NCBI GenBank assembly: GCA_964556705.1 | Contig: CAZKXX010000002.1 | Span: 22,166 to 86,165, forward strand | Length of the DNA stretch: 64,000 nt | Reading direction: 5' to 3' | DNA from: CAZKXX01 sp964556705 | Lineage (GTDB): Bacteria; Acidobacteriota; Terriglobia; UBA7540 | In this document: positions 17,321-29,046 of the stretch, in pieces | How the letters are laid out: each line of letters begins with the position of its first letter | Numbering within the stretch: the stretch's first letter is position 1 | The notes under the pieces: generated by a model | What the model was told of the DNA's origin: nothing | Databases searched by the model: none | Seen by the model: the letters and a program-made list of their open reading frames with translations, nothing else | Position numbers and translations under genes: made by a program

Positions 17321-17394
17321 GGACGGGATCGGCCCAGCGGCAGGAGGAGACGAAGTTCTGAAGGGTAAGACGACCAGTTCAAGGTACCCGCGAG

Positions 17395-17429
17395 GCCGAC
17401 GGGGATTGTTTTTGCCTGTCGGCTTTTTT
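17395..17429 (+). terminator. Intrinsic terminator after dnaN
   Basis: GCCGACGGG (17395-17403) pairs with CCTGTCGGC (17415-17423), with one G-U pair, and is followed by six T. It separates dnaN from gyrB by ending transcription about 110 bp after the dnaN stop. Confidence 0.85.
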
Positions 17430-17437
17430 GTGTCTGA

Positions 17438-19903
<2,466 letters not shown>

Positions 19904-20009
19904 CCTGCGTGGCGAAATCAAGAACCGCCGAGACGAGCATAGCCGCGTCCCTCTGAGCCCAAGGGTGCGGCCACGGCTCGGCTGAGGAAAGCGGAAAGGA
20001 AAGCGATTC

Positions 20010-22511
20010 ATGGGTGACCAGGAACTGATCAAGCCGGCGAACGAGCGGCCCGTCAACATTGAAGACGAAATGCGCTCGTCGTATCTCGACTACGCGATGA
20101 GCGTCATCATCGGACGCGCGCTGCCGGACGTCCGCGACGGCTTGAAGCCCGTCCATCGCCGCATTCTCTACGCGATGTACAAAGAGGGCAATACCAGCGA
20201 CAAGCGCTACATCAAGTGCGCGGGCGTAGTGGGCGAGGTCATCAAGAAGTATCACCCGCACGGCGACGCGGCGGTTTACGACACGCTGGTGCGCATGGCG
20301 CAGGACTTCAACATGCGCTACCCGCTGATTGACGGCCAGGGCAACTTCGGCTCGGTGGACGGCGACCCCGCGGCGGCCTACCGGTACACGGAGTGCCGCC
20401 TCTCGCGCCTCGCCGAAGAGCTGCTCGCCGACATCGAAAAAGAAACCGTGGACTTCGTCCCCAACTTCGACGAGTCCACGGAAGAGCCGCTGGTCCTTCC
20501 CACTCGCGTCCCCAACCTGCTCGTCAACGGCTCGGACGGCATCGCCGTGGGCATGGCCACCAAGATTCCTCCGCACAACCTCACGGAAATCATCAACGCC
20601 ACGATCCTGCTGATTCAGAAACCCGGCGCGACGATTGACGAAGTGCTGGCGCTGGTTCCCGGCCCGGATTTTCCGACCGGCGCTTTCATTTACGGTAAGG
20701 GCGGCATCAGGTCGGCTTACGCCACCGGCCGCGGGACGTTCACGATGCGCGCCAAGGCGGCCATCGAGCGGCCGACCAAGGAAAAGCAGCAGATCGTCAT
20801 CACCGAAATTCCGTTTCAGGTGAACAAGGCCAAGACCATCGAGCGCATCGCGCAGCTCGTGCAGGACAAGAAGATCGAAGGCATCTCCGACATCCGCGAC
20901 GAAAGCGACCGCGACGGCATGCGCATCGTCATCGAGCTGAAGCGCGGCGAACCGCCCGAAGTCATCTTGAACAACCTCTACAAGCACACACAGCTTCAGG
21001 AAACCTTCGGGATGATCATGCTGGCCATCGTCAACGGCCAGCCGAAGACGCTGCCGCTGGTTGAGGCCATTCAACTCTTCATTGATCACCGCGTGACGGT
21101 GGTCCGCCGCCGCACCGCTTACGACCTCCGCAAGGCGGAAGAGCGCGCGCACATCCTGGAAGGGTTCCTCAAAGCCCTGTCGCAGCTCGACGCCATCATC
21201 AAGCTGATCCGCGCCTCCAGGACGCCCAAGGACGCTCGCGAAGGCCTGATGGCGCGCTTCGAGTTCAGCGAGCGCCAGGCGCAGGCGATCCTCGAGATGC
21301 AGTTGCAGCGCCTGACCGCGCTCGAGCGCGAGAAGGTGCAGCAGGAGTACGACGAGCTTCAGAAGAAGATCGCTGAGTACAAGGAAATTCTGGCGAGCGA
21401 CAAGGCGTTGAAGAAAGTGATCGTGGACGAGCTGAAGGAGGTCCAGAAGAAATACGGCGACGCCCGCCGCACCGAGATCATCGAGGAACAGGCCGAAATC
21501 AAGCTCGAAGACCTGATCGCCGTTGAGGACGTCGTCATTACCGTCTCCCACGCCGGCTACATGAAGCGCACGCCGCTCTCCACCTACCGGCAGCAGTCGC
21601 GCGGCGGGAAAGGCCGGCTGGGCATGAAGACGCGCGAGGAGGACTTCGTCGAACACCTCTTTATCGCCAACACGCACAGTTACATGCTGGTGTTTACGAA
21701 CACGGGCCGGGTCCACTGGCTGAAGGTTTACGAAATTCCCGATGTCGGCGCCGCGGGCCGCGGCAAGAACATCGTGAACCTCGTCAACCTGGCTTCCGGC
21801 GAAAAGGTGGCGGCGTTTGTGACCGTGAAGGACTTGCCCGAGGGCGACGAGCCGGCGCTCGACGGCGCCACCGGCAAGCCCGTGCAGTTCGTCATGCTCG
21901 TCACGCGCAACGGGCTCATCAAGAAGACGCGCCTTTCGGAATTCTCCAATCCCATGTCGCGCGGCATCATCGCCATGGGGATCGAAAAGGGCGACGAGTT
22001 GATTGACGCGAAGCTCACGACGGGCCAGGACACGATCTTCCTCGCCACGCACGAAGGCATGGCTATTCGCTTTCCGGAGTCGGACGTGCGCGACATGGGT
22101 CGGCCCGCCTACGGCGTCCGAGCCATGGACCTCGATGAGGGCGACTACATCGTCGGCATGGAAATCGTCGGCGAAAAGGAACTGATCCTCAGCGTCACCG
22201 AAAAGGGCTACGGCAAGCGCACGCCCATCACCGAGTACCGCTTGCAGTCGCGCGCCGGCAAGGGCGTCATTAACGTCAAGACCGCCGAGCGGAACGGGAA
22301 AGTCGTCGGCGTGCTCAGCGTGACGGAAGAATCCGAAGTCATGATCATCAGCGAGCAGGGCAAGATCGCCCGGCTCGATTCGAGCGAGATCCGCGAGTCG
22401 GGCCGCTCCGCGCAGGGCGTTCGGGTCATCCGGCTGGAGGAAGGCGACCAGGTCGCCGCCGCCTCGCTCATCCGCAGCGAGAACGGCGGCCAGGGCACGC
22501 TGATTCAGTAG
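20010..22511 (+). CDS. gyrA: DNA gyrase subunit A
   Basis: 833 aa. The catalytic tyrosine is Y126 in [10 protein letters not shown]. The quinolone-resistance region reads [16 protein letters not shown]; the residue equivalent to E. coli Ser83 is Ala87, while Asp91 (E. coli Asp87) is kept. The C-terminal beta-pinwheel carries a GyrA-box-like QSRGGKG and related QSRAGKG repeats, which favours GyrA over ParC. GGAAAGGAAAG precedes the ATG. gyrB ends 106 bp upstream, so the pair may be cotranscribed. Confidence 0.97.
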   Translation: MGDQELIKPANERPVNIEDEMRSSYLDYAMSVIIGRALPDVRDGLKPVHRRILYAMYKEGNTSDKRYIKCAGVVGEVIKKYHPHGDAAVYDTLVRMAQDFNMRYPLIDGQGNFGSVDGDPAAAYRYTECRLSRLAEELLADIEKETVDFVPNFDESTEEPLVLPTRVPNLLVNGSDGIAVGMATKIPPHNLTEIINATILLIQKPGATIDEVLALVPGPDFPTGAFIYGKGGIRSAYATGRGTFTMRAKAAIERPTKEKQQIVITEIPFQVNKAKTIERIAQLVQDKKIEGISDIRDESDRDGMRIVIELKRGEPPEVILNNLYKHTQLQETFGMIMLAIVNGQPKTLPLVEAIQLFIDHRVTVVRRRTAYDLRKAEERAHILEGFLKALSQLDAIIKLIRASRTPKDAREGLMARFEFSERQAQAILEMQLQRLTALEREKVQQEYDELQKKIAEYKEILASDKALKKVIVDELKEVQKKYGDARRTEIIEEQAEIKLEDLIAVEDVVITVSHAGYMKRTPLSTYRQQSRGGKGRLGMKTREEDFVEHLFIANTHSYMLVFTNTGRVHWLKVYEIPDVGAAGRGKNIVNLVNLASGEKVAAFVTVKDLPEGDEPALDGATGKPVQFVMLVTRNGLIKKTRLSEFSNPMSRGIIAMGIEKGDELIDAKLTTGQDTIFLATHEGMAIRFPESDVRDMGRPAYGVRAMDLDEGDYIVGMEIVGEKELILSVTEKGYGKRTPITEYRLQSRAGKGVINVKTAERNGKVVGVLSVTEESEVMIISEQGKIARLDSSEIRESGRSAQGVRVIRLEEGDQVAAASLIRSENGGQGTLIQ

Positions 22512-22530
22512 GCACGCGGTTCTGAAAGAC

Positions 22531-22558
22531 CGGGGCGCTCACTGCGAGGAGCGCCCCG
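22531..22558 (+). terminator. Strong hairpin after gyrA
   Basis: A perfect 10-bp stem, CGGGGCGCTC (22531-22540) with GAGCGCCCCG (22549-22558), and an 8-nt loop. The following ACTTGTCTT is only weakly T-rich, so it may be Rho-assisted or mainly stabilise the mRNA 3' end. Confidence 0.6.
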
Positions 22559-22611
22559 ACTTGTCTTCGGGTGTGCGGTCGCGCTATCCTGACGAAGTCA
22601 GGGTTTGGCCA

Positions 22612-23433
22612 ATGAACGAACTTGAAACCAAAGAGCGGCGTCTTTACGAGTCGCTGGAGAAAGTCCCGTCGCTGATCGTTGCCTACTCGGGCGGGGTGGA
22701 CTCGGCGTATCTCGCCTACGCGGCGCACCGCGCGCTGGGCGAGCGGATGCTCGCCGTGACGGCGCTCTCCGCGAGCTATTCGGAGCGCGACCGGCGCGAA
22801 GCCGAAGAGTGTGTCCGCCGGTTCAACCTGCCGCACGAATTTGTCGAGACCGGCGAGCTTTCCAACCCCGCCTACCGCGCGAACAGCCCCGACCGCTGCT
22901 ACTTCTGCAAGGACGAGCTTTTCGACAAGCTCGACGAGCTGGCTGTCCGCCGAGGCTTTGCCGCCGTCGCCTACGGCGTCAACGTGGACGACCAGGGCGA
23001 CTGGCGTCCGGGCCAGCGCGCCGCGCGCGAGCATCGCGTCCTCGCGCCGCTGCTCGATGCGGGCCTGACCAAAGCCGACATCCGCGAGCTTTCCCGCCGC
23101 GCCGAACTCCCCGTCTGGAACCGCCCCGCCTCCGCGTGCCTTTCCTCGCGCATCGCCTACGGGATTGAGGTCACGCCCGAGCGGCTGAGGACCGTGGAGC
23201 AGGGTGAAGAAGCGCTGCGGGCGCTCGGCTTCCGCCAGTTCCGCGTCCGGCACCACGACCAGATCGTGCGCATCGAAATCTCACCCGAAGAACTTCCGCG
23301 CGCCCTCTCACCCGAGATGGCGGCCAAGTTCGTCGAAATCTTCAAGCCGCTGGGCTTCAAGTTCGTCACCCTCGACCTCGAAGGCTATCGCACCGGTTCG
23401 CTAAATACCCACCTCGTGAAAATTCAGGGCTAA
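22612..23433 (+). CDS. larE: LarE-like ATP-dependent sulfur transferase
   Basis: 273 aa from ATG 22612 (MNELETKERRLYESLE); an upstream TTG at 22561 would add 17 poor residues. PP-loop AYSGGVDSAYLAYAA, CYFCKDEL, and PASACLSSRIAYG with the cysteine at the position LarE sacrifices as sulfur donor. LarE makes the nickel-pincer nucleotide cofactor of lactate racemase-like enzymes together with LarB and LarC. Neither is in this window, so the cofactor pathway must be completed elsewhere, or this is a related PP-loop thiolase. Confidence 0.85.
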   Translation: MNELETKERRLYESLEKVPSLIVAYSGGVDSAYLAYAAHRALGERMLAVTALSASYSERDRREAEECVRRFNLPHEFVETGELSNPAYRANSPDRCYFCKDELFDKLDELAVRRGFAAVAYGVNVDDQGDWRPGQRAAREHRVLAPLLDAGLTKADIRELSRRAELPVWNRPASACLSSRIAYGIEVTPERLRTVEQGEEALRALGFRQFRVRHHDQIVRIEISPEELPRALSPEMAAKFVEIFKPLGFKFVTLDLEGYRTGSLNTHLVKIQG

Positions 23434-23507
23434 TTTCCTCCGGCGTGAGCCCCGGAGAGGACGAGGCAAGGCTCCGCGGGGGAAGGATGCGCGCCCGGAT
23501 TCGATTA

Positions 23508-23516
23508 TGGTATTAT
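23508..23516 (+). promoter_or_regulatory. Extended -10 promoter of the mazEF module
   Basis: TGG followed by TATTAT (23511-23516), an extended -10. Adding 7 nt puts the transcription start exactly on the A of the ATG at 23523. No -35 match and no ribosome-binding site are seen. Confidence 0.55.
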
Positions 23517-23522
23517 TCCTTT

Positions 23523-23774
23523 ATGGCAACGCGGAAAGTGACCTTCAGCCTGCCCGAAGAACTTCTCGCAACGTTTGCGAGACGCGTTCCGCCGCGCCAG
23601 CGTTCCCGATTCGTCGCCACGGCGCTCGCCGCAAAACTCCGAGAGCGCGACCGGCTTTTGGCACGTGCTGCGGACATCGCCAACCGTAGTGCGGACGTCC
23701 GTTCGGTCGAGCGGGAGATGGACCGGTTGAAGGACGAAATCCCGGAGCCTTGGGATGAAGCCTCGTCGCGGTGA
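23523..23774 (+). CDS. MazE-type antitoxin of a MazEF module
   Basis: 83 aa from ATG 23523 (MATRKVTFSLPEELL). The beta-strand KVTFSLPEEL and following helix suit an RHH/CopG-type DNA-binding antitoxin; the charged C-terminal half (SVEREMDRLKDEIPEPWDE) would wrap the toxin. It overlaps mazF by 20 bp. An upstream in-frame extension to 23445 lacks coding character. The leaderless start predicted from the promoter supports 23523. Confidence 0.85.
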   Translation: MATRKVTFSLPEELLATFARRVPPRQRSRFVATALAAKLRERDRLLARAADIANRSADVRSVEREMDRLKDEIPEPWDEASSR

Positions 23775-24081
23775 AGTCTGGTGGGTCCGCCTCGATCCGA
23801 CGCTGGGGTCGGAAATCCGGAAGACCCGCCCCTGCGTAGTGGCTGGAACGAACGTTCTGAACGAGCGTCGCGCGACGGTCGTAGTTGTGCCGCTGTCGAG
23901 TTCCCCGCCAGCAGCACCCCCACTGTTGGTTCCCGTTTCGTGTGCAGGGCGGGAAGCCGTCGCCGTCACGGATCAGATCCGAGCAGTGGCGAAGAGACGG
24001 CTATCGCGAAGAATGGGAGCACTTTCCTCTGAAGACCTTCTGGCGGTAGAGAACGGGCTGCGCATCGTCCTGGAGCTGTAA
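23755..24081 (+). CDS. mazF: MazF/PemK-family toxin endoribonuclease
   Basis: 108 aa. It opens MKPRRGEVWWVRLDPTLGSE, the PemK/MazF signature, with RPCVVAGTNVLN and VTDQIRAVAKRRL following at the conserved spacing; the Arg in RPCVV and the Asp-Gln pair are family hallmarks. MazF cleaves mRNA or rRNA/tRNA at short motifs and is inhibited by MazE. It sits between larE and the ChbG-like genes and has no apparent link to them. Confidence 0.92.
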   Translation: MKPRRGEVWWVRLDPTLGSEIRKTRPCVVAGTNVLNERRATVVVVPLSSSPPAAPPLLVPVSCAGREAVAVTDQIRAVAKRRLSRRMGALSSEDLLAVENGLRIVLEL

Positions 24082-24180
24082 GGAATTTTCTGCTTTCCCC
24101 CGCTGACCAGCTCACAAGAATTCAGGCCAAGTTCGTTCCTGGCTTGTGTTACCCTTGGCTCCCACCTGCGGAGGGGCGCC

Positions 24181-25116
24181 ATGATCAGGAAGGTCCTGGG
24201 TCCGATCCTCGTCTTTTTTCCGCTCACGCTCCTGGTGATGGATTTCAGCCGCGCCGAAACGAAAAACCTGGCCGAGCGGCTGGGATATCCCGCCGACACA
24301 AAACTCCTCATCCTCCACGCGGACGACCTGGGCGTGGCGCATTCGGTGAATCGCGCCAGCTTCGAGGCGCTCGACCGCGGCGCGGTGAGTTCGGCGAGCG
24401 CCATGGTTCCGACGCCGTGGTTTTCCGAAGTCGCCGAGTACGCGCGCCGGAACCCCGACCACGATATCGGCCTGCATCTGACGCTGACGGCGGAATGGAA
24501 GCACTACAAGTGGGGACCGGTGGCGCTGAAAAGCGAAGTGCCCGGGCTGCTCAACGACATCGGCCACTTCTATCCGGACGTGGCGTCGGTGGTGAAGAAC
24601 GCCAAGGCGGAGGAAGTGGAGCGCGAAATCCGCGCGCAGGTGGAACTCTCGATCAGGATGGGGCTGAAGCCCACGCACCTCGATTCGCACATGGGCACGC
24701 TGTTCGCGCATCCCGGGTTTCTCTCGGCTTACGTGCGCGTCGCGAAAGATTACGGCATCCCGTACTTCGCGCCGCGGGTGGCCAACCTGCCGGAAGACTT
24801 GCTCAAGGCGCTGGGCCTCGACCCCTTGCTGCTGGACGGCTTTGCCATGGCGGGCCCGCGCGTGAAGGCGGAGGAGTGGCCCGAGTACTACGCAAACGTC
24901 GCGCGCACGCTCCAGCCGGGCGTCACGCAGCTTATCGTCCACCTCGGCTACGACGACGCCGAACTCCAGGCCGTGACCGTGGACCACCCCGATTTCGGCA
25001 GCGCGTGGCGCGAGCGCGACCTGCGCGTGGTGATGAGCCCGGAATTCCAGAGAGTTTTGACAGAGAACGGGGTGAAGCTGATTCGGTGGAAAGACCTGGC
25101 GAAACTCGTTCGATGA
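24181..25116 (+). CDS. Secreted ChbG/YdjC-family carbohydrate deacetylase (copy 1)
   Basis: 311 aa. An N-terminal signal peptide spans about 1-26 (VLGPILVFFPLTLLVMDFSRA). The divalent-metal deacetylase motifs are LHADDLGVAHSVNR, DIGLHLTLTAEW and THLDSHMGTLFAHP, with the ligating Asp-Asp and two His. Family members remove acetyl groups from N-acetylated sugars. GGAGGGG lies 4 nt before the ATG. Its stop overlaps the next copy by the ATGA pattern or lies 17 bp upstream of it, depending on start choice. Confidence 0.88.
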   Translation: MIRKVLGPILVFFPLTLLVMDFSRAETKNLAERLGYPADTKLLILHADDLGVAHSVNRASFEALDRGAVSSASAMVPTPWFSEVAEYARRNPDHDIGLHLTLTAEWKHYKWGPVALKSEVPGLLNDIGHFYPDVASVVKNAKAEEVEREIRAQVELSIRMGLKPTHLDSHMGTLFAHPGFLSAYVRVAKDYGIPYFAPRVANLPEDLLKALGLDPLLLDGFAMAGPRVKAEEWPEYYANVARTLQPGVTQLIVHLGYDDAELQAVTVDHPDFGSAWRERDLRVVMSPEFQRVLTENGVKLIRWKDLAKLVR

Positions 25117-25133
25117 AAACCGGCGGAGGAAAG

Positions 25134-26069
25134 ATGCGAATCGCAGCGATTCTGACCTTGATGGCGGCTGTCCTGCTCTCGATTTCGGAATGGCGGCCGG
25201 CGCGGGCCCAGGGGAGCAATCTGGCAGAACGGCTCGGCTATCCGGCGGGCACGAAACTGCTGATCCTCCACGCGGACGACCTCGGCGTGGCGCACTCGGT
25301 GAACCGAGCCAGCTTCGACGCGCTCGATCGCAAGGACATCAGCTCGGCGAGCGCCATGGTGCCGACGCCGTGGTTTTCGGAAGTCGTCGAATACGCGCGC
25401 AAGAATCCCGAGCACGATATCGGCCTGCATCTGACGCTGACCAGCGAATGGAAGAATTACCGCTGGGGACCGACGGCTTCGAAGGGCGAGGTGCCGAGCC
25501 TTCTCGAACCCTCCGGCTACCTGCTTCCGAGCGTCCCCGCGCTCATCGAACGCGCCAAACCGCAAGACGTCGAGCGCGAGCTGCGCGCGCAGATCGAAAC
25601 GGCGCGGCGCATGGGCCTGGAGCCCACGCACGTCGATTCGCACATGGGCGCGCTGTTTGCCCACCCCCCGTACACGGAGGTTTACGTCAAGGTGGCGCGC
25701 GAGGCCGGGCTGCTGTTTCTTTCGGCGCGCATCCAGAACGCGCCGGAAGGGATCACCTCGCTCCTGAACGAAGACGATCTCGCGCTGGACGGGATCGTCC
25801 GCATCAACCTGCGCGTTCCGCCGCCGCTCTGGCTCGATTCCTACGTGAAGGCGCTGCGGACCGTTCAACCGGGCGTCAGCCACATGATCGTCCATCCGGG
25901 CTTCGACGATGCCGAACAGCGCGCCGTTATGGTCGGCCAGCCGGAGTTCGGCAGCGCCTGGCGGCAGCGCGACTATGACGTCGTCGCCCACCCGGAGTTC
26001 AGGCGCGCGCTGGAAGAAAACGGCATCAAGCTCATCCGCTGGCGCGACCTGAAAAAGCTGAAGAAGTAA
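25134..26069 (+). CDS. Secreted ChbG/YdjC-family carbohydrate deacetylase (copy 2)
   Basis: 311 aa from ATG 25134, chosen because GGAGGA precedes it, the signal peptide then starts cleanly (MRIAAILTLMAAVLLSISE...ARA), and the length equals copy 1. ATG 25113, overlapping the previous stop, is the alternative. Metal motifs are the same as copy 1: LHADDLG, DIGLHLTLTSEW, THVDSHMGALFAHP. The N-terminal half is much more alike between the copies than the C-terminal half, suggesting different substrates after duplication. Confidence 0.88.
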   Translation: MRIAAILTLMAAVLLSISEWRPARAQGSNLAERLGYPAGTKLLILHADDLGVAHSVNRASFDALDRKDISSASAMVPTPWFSEVVEYARKNPEHDIGLHLTLTSEWKNYRWGPTASKGEVPSLLEPSGYLLPSVPALIERAKPQDVERELRAQIETARRMGLEPTHVDSHMGALFAHPPYTEVYVKVAREAGLLFLSARIQNAPEGITSLLNEDDLALDGIVRINLRVPPPLWLDSYVKALRTVQPGVSHMIVHPGFDDAEQRAVMVGQPEFGSAWRQRDYDVVAHPEFRRALEENGIKLIRWRDLKKLKK

Positions 26070-26084
26070 CCGAAGGTACGGCCG

Positions 26085-26987
26085 CTACGCGTCCCCTGCC
26101 ATTTCCTTTGCCGCCTTGATGGTGTTCGTGTGGATCTGGACCGTGTCTTCCACGCGGCGCGCGTAGCCGCCCGCCAGCGTGACGACGACGGGGAGTTTCC
26201 GCGCGTTCGCCCGCTCAAACACCATCCGGTCGCGGTCCTCGAGCCCGTGCAAGGTCAGTTTCAATCCGCCGAGCTGGTCTTCGCGATACGGGTCGGCGCC
26301 GGCGATGTAGAAGAGGACGTCGGGCTGGAAATGGGCGAAGGCGTGGTCGAGACCGTGCTCGAGCGCGGCCAGGTATTCGTCATCGGCCGCGCCGTCGTCG
26401 AGGCCGATATCGAGCGAGCTGGGCGGTTTGGGATACGGGTAGTTGTTCTCCTGATGAATCGAGAGCGTGAAGACGCTCGGGTCGCCGCCGAAGATGGCCG
26501 CCGTGCCGTTTCCCTGGTGGACGTCCACGTCCACCACCAGCGCGCGCTCGATTGCAGAGTCCTTTTGCAGCCGGCGAATGGCGACGGCCACGTCGTGGAG
26601 CACGCAGAAACCCTCGCCGTGGTCGGGGTAGGCATGATGAAACCCGCCGCCGATGTTCACGGCGACGCTGTCCGCAAGCGCCAGCCGTCCGGCGAGGATC
26701 GAGCCGCCCGTCGAAAGCCAGACGGCGTGGACGAGTTCGGGCGAATACGGAACTTCCATGCGAAGGATTTCAGTGTAGGAAAGCTTGCCCGCCTTCAATT
26801 TGTAGATGTAATCGCGATGATGGACGAGCGCCACGTCGTCGTCAGAGGCAGGTTTTGGCTCGACGAGTTCCTCCGGGCGCACCAAGCCTTCGCGCAGCAG
26901 TTTTTCCTTGATCAGCCGGTATTTGATCGCGGGGAAGACGTGCTCGCCGAGGTTCAGGTCGTACTGGTCCGTATAGACGAGCTTCAT
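26085..26987 (-). CDS. Histone deacetylase family protein
   Basis: 300 aa arginase/deacetylase fold. The catalytic His pair is in GGGFHHAYPDHGEGFC, the zinc ligands Asp-x-His are in VVDVDVHQGNGTA, and the third Asp is in YIAGADPYRED. Bacterial members deacetylate polyamines, acetoin-related or acyl-lysine substrates; HDAC11-like features are seen, but the substrate cannot be assigned. Cytoplasmic. It follows glmS on the minus strand after 113 bp of repeat-like sequence. Confidence 0.92.
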   Translation of the reverse strand: MKLVYTDQYDLNLGEHVFPAIKYRLIKEKLLREGLVRPEELVEPKPASDDDVALVHHRDYIYKLKAGKLSYTEILRMEVPYSPELVHAVWLSTGGSILAGRLALADSVAVNIGGGFHHAYPDHGEGFCVLHDVAVAIRRLQKDSAIERALVVDVDVHQGNGTAAIFGGDPSVFTLSIHQENNYPYPKPPSSLDIGLDDGAADDEYLAALEHGLDHAFAHFQPDVLFYIAGADPYREDQLGGLKLTLHGLEDRDRMVFERANARKLPVVVTLAGGYARRVEDTVQIHTNTIKAAKEMAGDA

Positions 26988-26996
26988 CGTACGAAC

Positions 26997-27015
26997 TCAC
27001 CACCAAGACACAAAG
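26997..27015. repeat. Dispersed repeat, copy 1 (TCACCACnnAGACACArAG)
   Basis: Matches 46537-46555 at 16 of 19 positions. Lies between the histone-deacetylase-family gene and glmS. Short A-rich words of this type recur in intergenic DNA; no hairpin is formed. Confidence 0.5.
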
Positions 27016-27100
27016 GCACCAAGAAGAAACTGGAAATTGAAAAATAGAAACGGGTGCTTTCGAATCTCCGAGTCCTTGATGTCTCGGTAGTTCAGTTTCT

Positions 27101-28969
27101 CTACTCCACGGTCACCGATTTGGCCAGGTTGCGCGGCTGGTCCACGTCGCAGCCGCGCAGCACGCCCACATGGTAAGCGAGCAGTTGCAGCGGCACGGCC
27201 TCGAGGATGGTCGAGAGCATCCCCGTCGTGTGCGGCAGCACGAACGTGTGGTCCGCCATGGCGCGCATTTCCGTATCGCCTTCGGTGACGAGCGCGATAA
27301 TCGTGGCCCCGCGCGCCTTCGTCTCTTTCACGTTCGACAGCGTGCGCTCATATCGCTGCCTCGACCAGGGCGAATCCCAGTTGCACGTCGCGTTCACGAC
27401 GACGGGCAAGCCTTCCGAGACCATGGCGATGGGCCCGTGCTTCATCTCGCCCGAGGGATACGCCTCGGCGTGGACGTAGGAGAGCTTGCGCATCTTCATG
27501 GCGCCTTCCAGCGCCACGGGCAGGTGCACGCCGCGGCCGAGGAAGACGAATTCCGTCGAGCGATAGAAGAACCGGGCGAGGTCTTCGACTTCCTCGTCTT
27601 TTTGAAGCACCGCTTCGAGCTTCTTGGGAAGCTGCGTCAGTTCCTGGAGCAGGCGCCTGGCGTCGGCGGGCGGCAGGATGCCGCGCACGCGGCCGAGATA
27701 GACGGCAAAGAGCAGGAGCGCCGCGAGCTGCGCCGTAAACGTCTTCGTCGAGCTGACGCCGATTTCCGGTCCGGCGTGCGTGTAGATGACGCCGTTCGCC
27801 TCGCGCGGCACCATGCTGCCCAGCACGTTGCAGATGGCGAGCGTCTTCGAGCCCTTCGCATGGGCCTCGCGCTGCGCGGCGATGGTGTCCGCGGTTTCGC
27901 CGGATTGCGTCAGCAGCACGGTCAGCGTGCGCGAATCCACCAGCGGGTCGCGGTAGCGGAACTCCGAGGCGTAGTCCACTTCCGCCGGCACGCGCGCCAG
28001 ACGCTCGATCATCACCTTGCCGGCCAGGCCCGCGTGCCGCGAAGTGCCGGCGGCGATGATCTTGACGTCGCGGAAGGCGCGGAAGTCTTCGTCGCTGATT
28101 TCCATGTCGTCGAGAAAGACGTCGCCCGTCTCCGGCGAGACGCGGCCGAGGATGGTGTCGCGCACGGCGCGCGGCTGCTCGTAAATTTCCTTGAGCGTGA
28201 AGTGCTTGAACCCGCCCTTCTCGGCGAGGATCGGGTCCCAGGTGATGTGCTGGACGCGCCGCGTGACGGGACGGCCGTCGAAGTCCAGGAGCTTCACGCC
28301 GTGCGGAGTCAGCACGGCCAGGTCGCCGTCGGAGAGGAAAAAGATCTCGCGCGTGTGATAGAGGATGGCGGGCACGTCGCTGGCGACGAAATACTCGTCC
28401 TTCCCGAGCCCGATCACGGCGGGCGGCCCGCGGCGCGCGGCCACAATCTTTTGCGGGTCGCGCGTCGAAACGATGGCGAGCGCGAAGACGCCGCGAAGTT
28501 CGCGCACCGCGGCGCGCACCGCGTCCTCCAGGTTCGCCGCACCCTTTGCGCCGCCGTTCAGGCATTTTTCAATCAGGTGCGCGATGACTTCGGTGTCGGT
28601 CTCCGTCGTGAAGACGTGGCCCTCTGCGGAAAGCTGGTTCTTCAGCTCGACGTAATTCTCAATGATGCCGTTGTGGACGACGGCGACGGTGGCGTGGCAG
28701 TCGCGGTGCGGGTGGGCGTTTTCCTCGGTCGGGGCGCCGTGCGTGGCCCAGCGCGTGTGTCCGATGCCGTACGTGCCGTCGAGGGGATTCTGCCGGCAGA
28801 CCTCTTCGAGATTGCGCAGCTTGCCTGTCGAGCGGCGGACTTCGAGCTGCCCTTCGCGCACCACCGCCACGCCCGCCGAGTCGTAGCCGCGGTATTGCAG
28901 CCGCGCCAGACCTTCCAGCAGCACGGGCACAACACGTTTGTTCCCGATGTAGCCGATAATTCCCGACAT
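27101..28969 (-). CDS. glmS: Glutamine--fructose-6-phosphate aminotransferase (isomerizing), Ser-1 variant
   Basis: 622 aa. It makes glucosamine-6-phosphate for peptidoglycan and LPS. The class II glutaminase domain is complete (HTRWATHGAP, VVHNGIIENY, TETDTEVI), followed by two SIS sugar-isomerase domains (AAGTSRHAG, LTQSGETADT, GVSSTKTF) and the usual terminal KSVTVE. The N terminus reads MSGIIGYIG: the Cys nucleophile exposed after Met removal is Ser (codon TCG). Ammonia-dependent synthesis may remain while glutamine hydrolysis is weakened or uses Ser. No GlmS-ribozyme-like leader is seen; the predicted leader is ~62 nt. Confidence 0.95.
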   Translation of the reverse strand: MSGIIGYIGNKRVVPVLLEGLARLQYRGYDSAGVAVVREGQLEVRRSTGKLRNLEEVCRQNPLDGTYGIGHTRWATHGAPTEENAHPHRDCHATVAVVHNGIIENYVELKNQLSAEGHVFTTETDTEVIAHLIEKCLNGGAKGAANLEDAVRAAVRELRGVFALAIVSTRDPQKIVAARRGPPAVIGLGKDEYFVASDVPAILYHTREIFFLSDGDLAVLTPHGVKLLDFDGRPVTRRVQHITWDPILAEKGGFKHFTLKEIYEQPRAVRDTILGRVSPETGDVFLDDMEISDEDFRAFRDVKIIAAGTSRHAGLAGKVMIERLARVPAEVDYASEFRYRDPLVDSRTLTVLLTQSGETADTIAAQREAHAKGSKTLAICNVLGSMVPREANGVIYTHAGPEIGVSSTKTFTAQLAALLLFAVYLGRVRGILPPADARRLLQELTQLPKKLEAVLQKDEEVEDLARFFYRSTEFVFLGRGVHLPVALEGAMKMRKLSYVHAEAYPSGEMKHGPIAMVSEGLPVVVNATCNWDSPWSRQRYERTLSNVKETKARGATIIALVTEGDTEMRAMADHTFVLPHTTGMLSTILEAVPLQLLAYHVGVLRGCDVDQPRNLAKSVTVE

Positions 28970-29037
28970 GCGCGTGGGCGTTGCGGGCGAGTCCTGCCGT
29001 CTATGGTTTGGGCGGAGCGACCCAGGGCAACCCCGCC

Positions 29038-29046
29038 ATTATAGCA
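29038..29046 (-). promoter_or_regulatory. glmS extended -10 promoter
   Basis: On the minus strand, TGC then a perfect TATAAT (29043 to 29038). The predicted start is near 29031, giving a 62-nt leader before the glmS ATG. Confidence 0.6.

Noticed and set aside
27170..29044. Long plus-strand frame opposite glmS
   Set aside because: Antisense shadow of glmS; composition and lack of motifs argue against coding.
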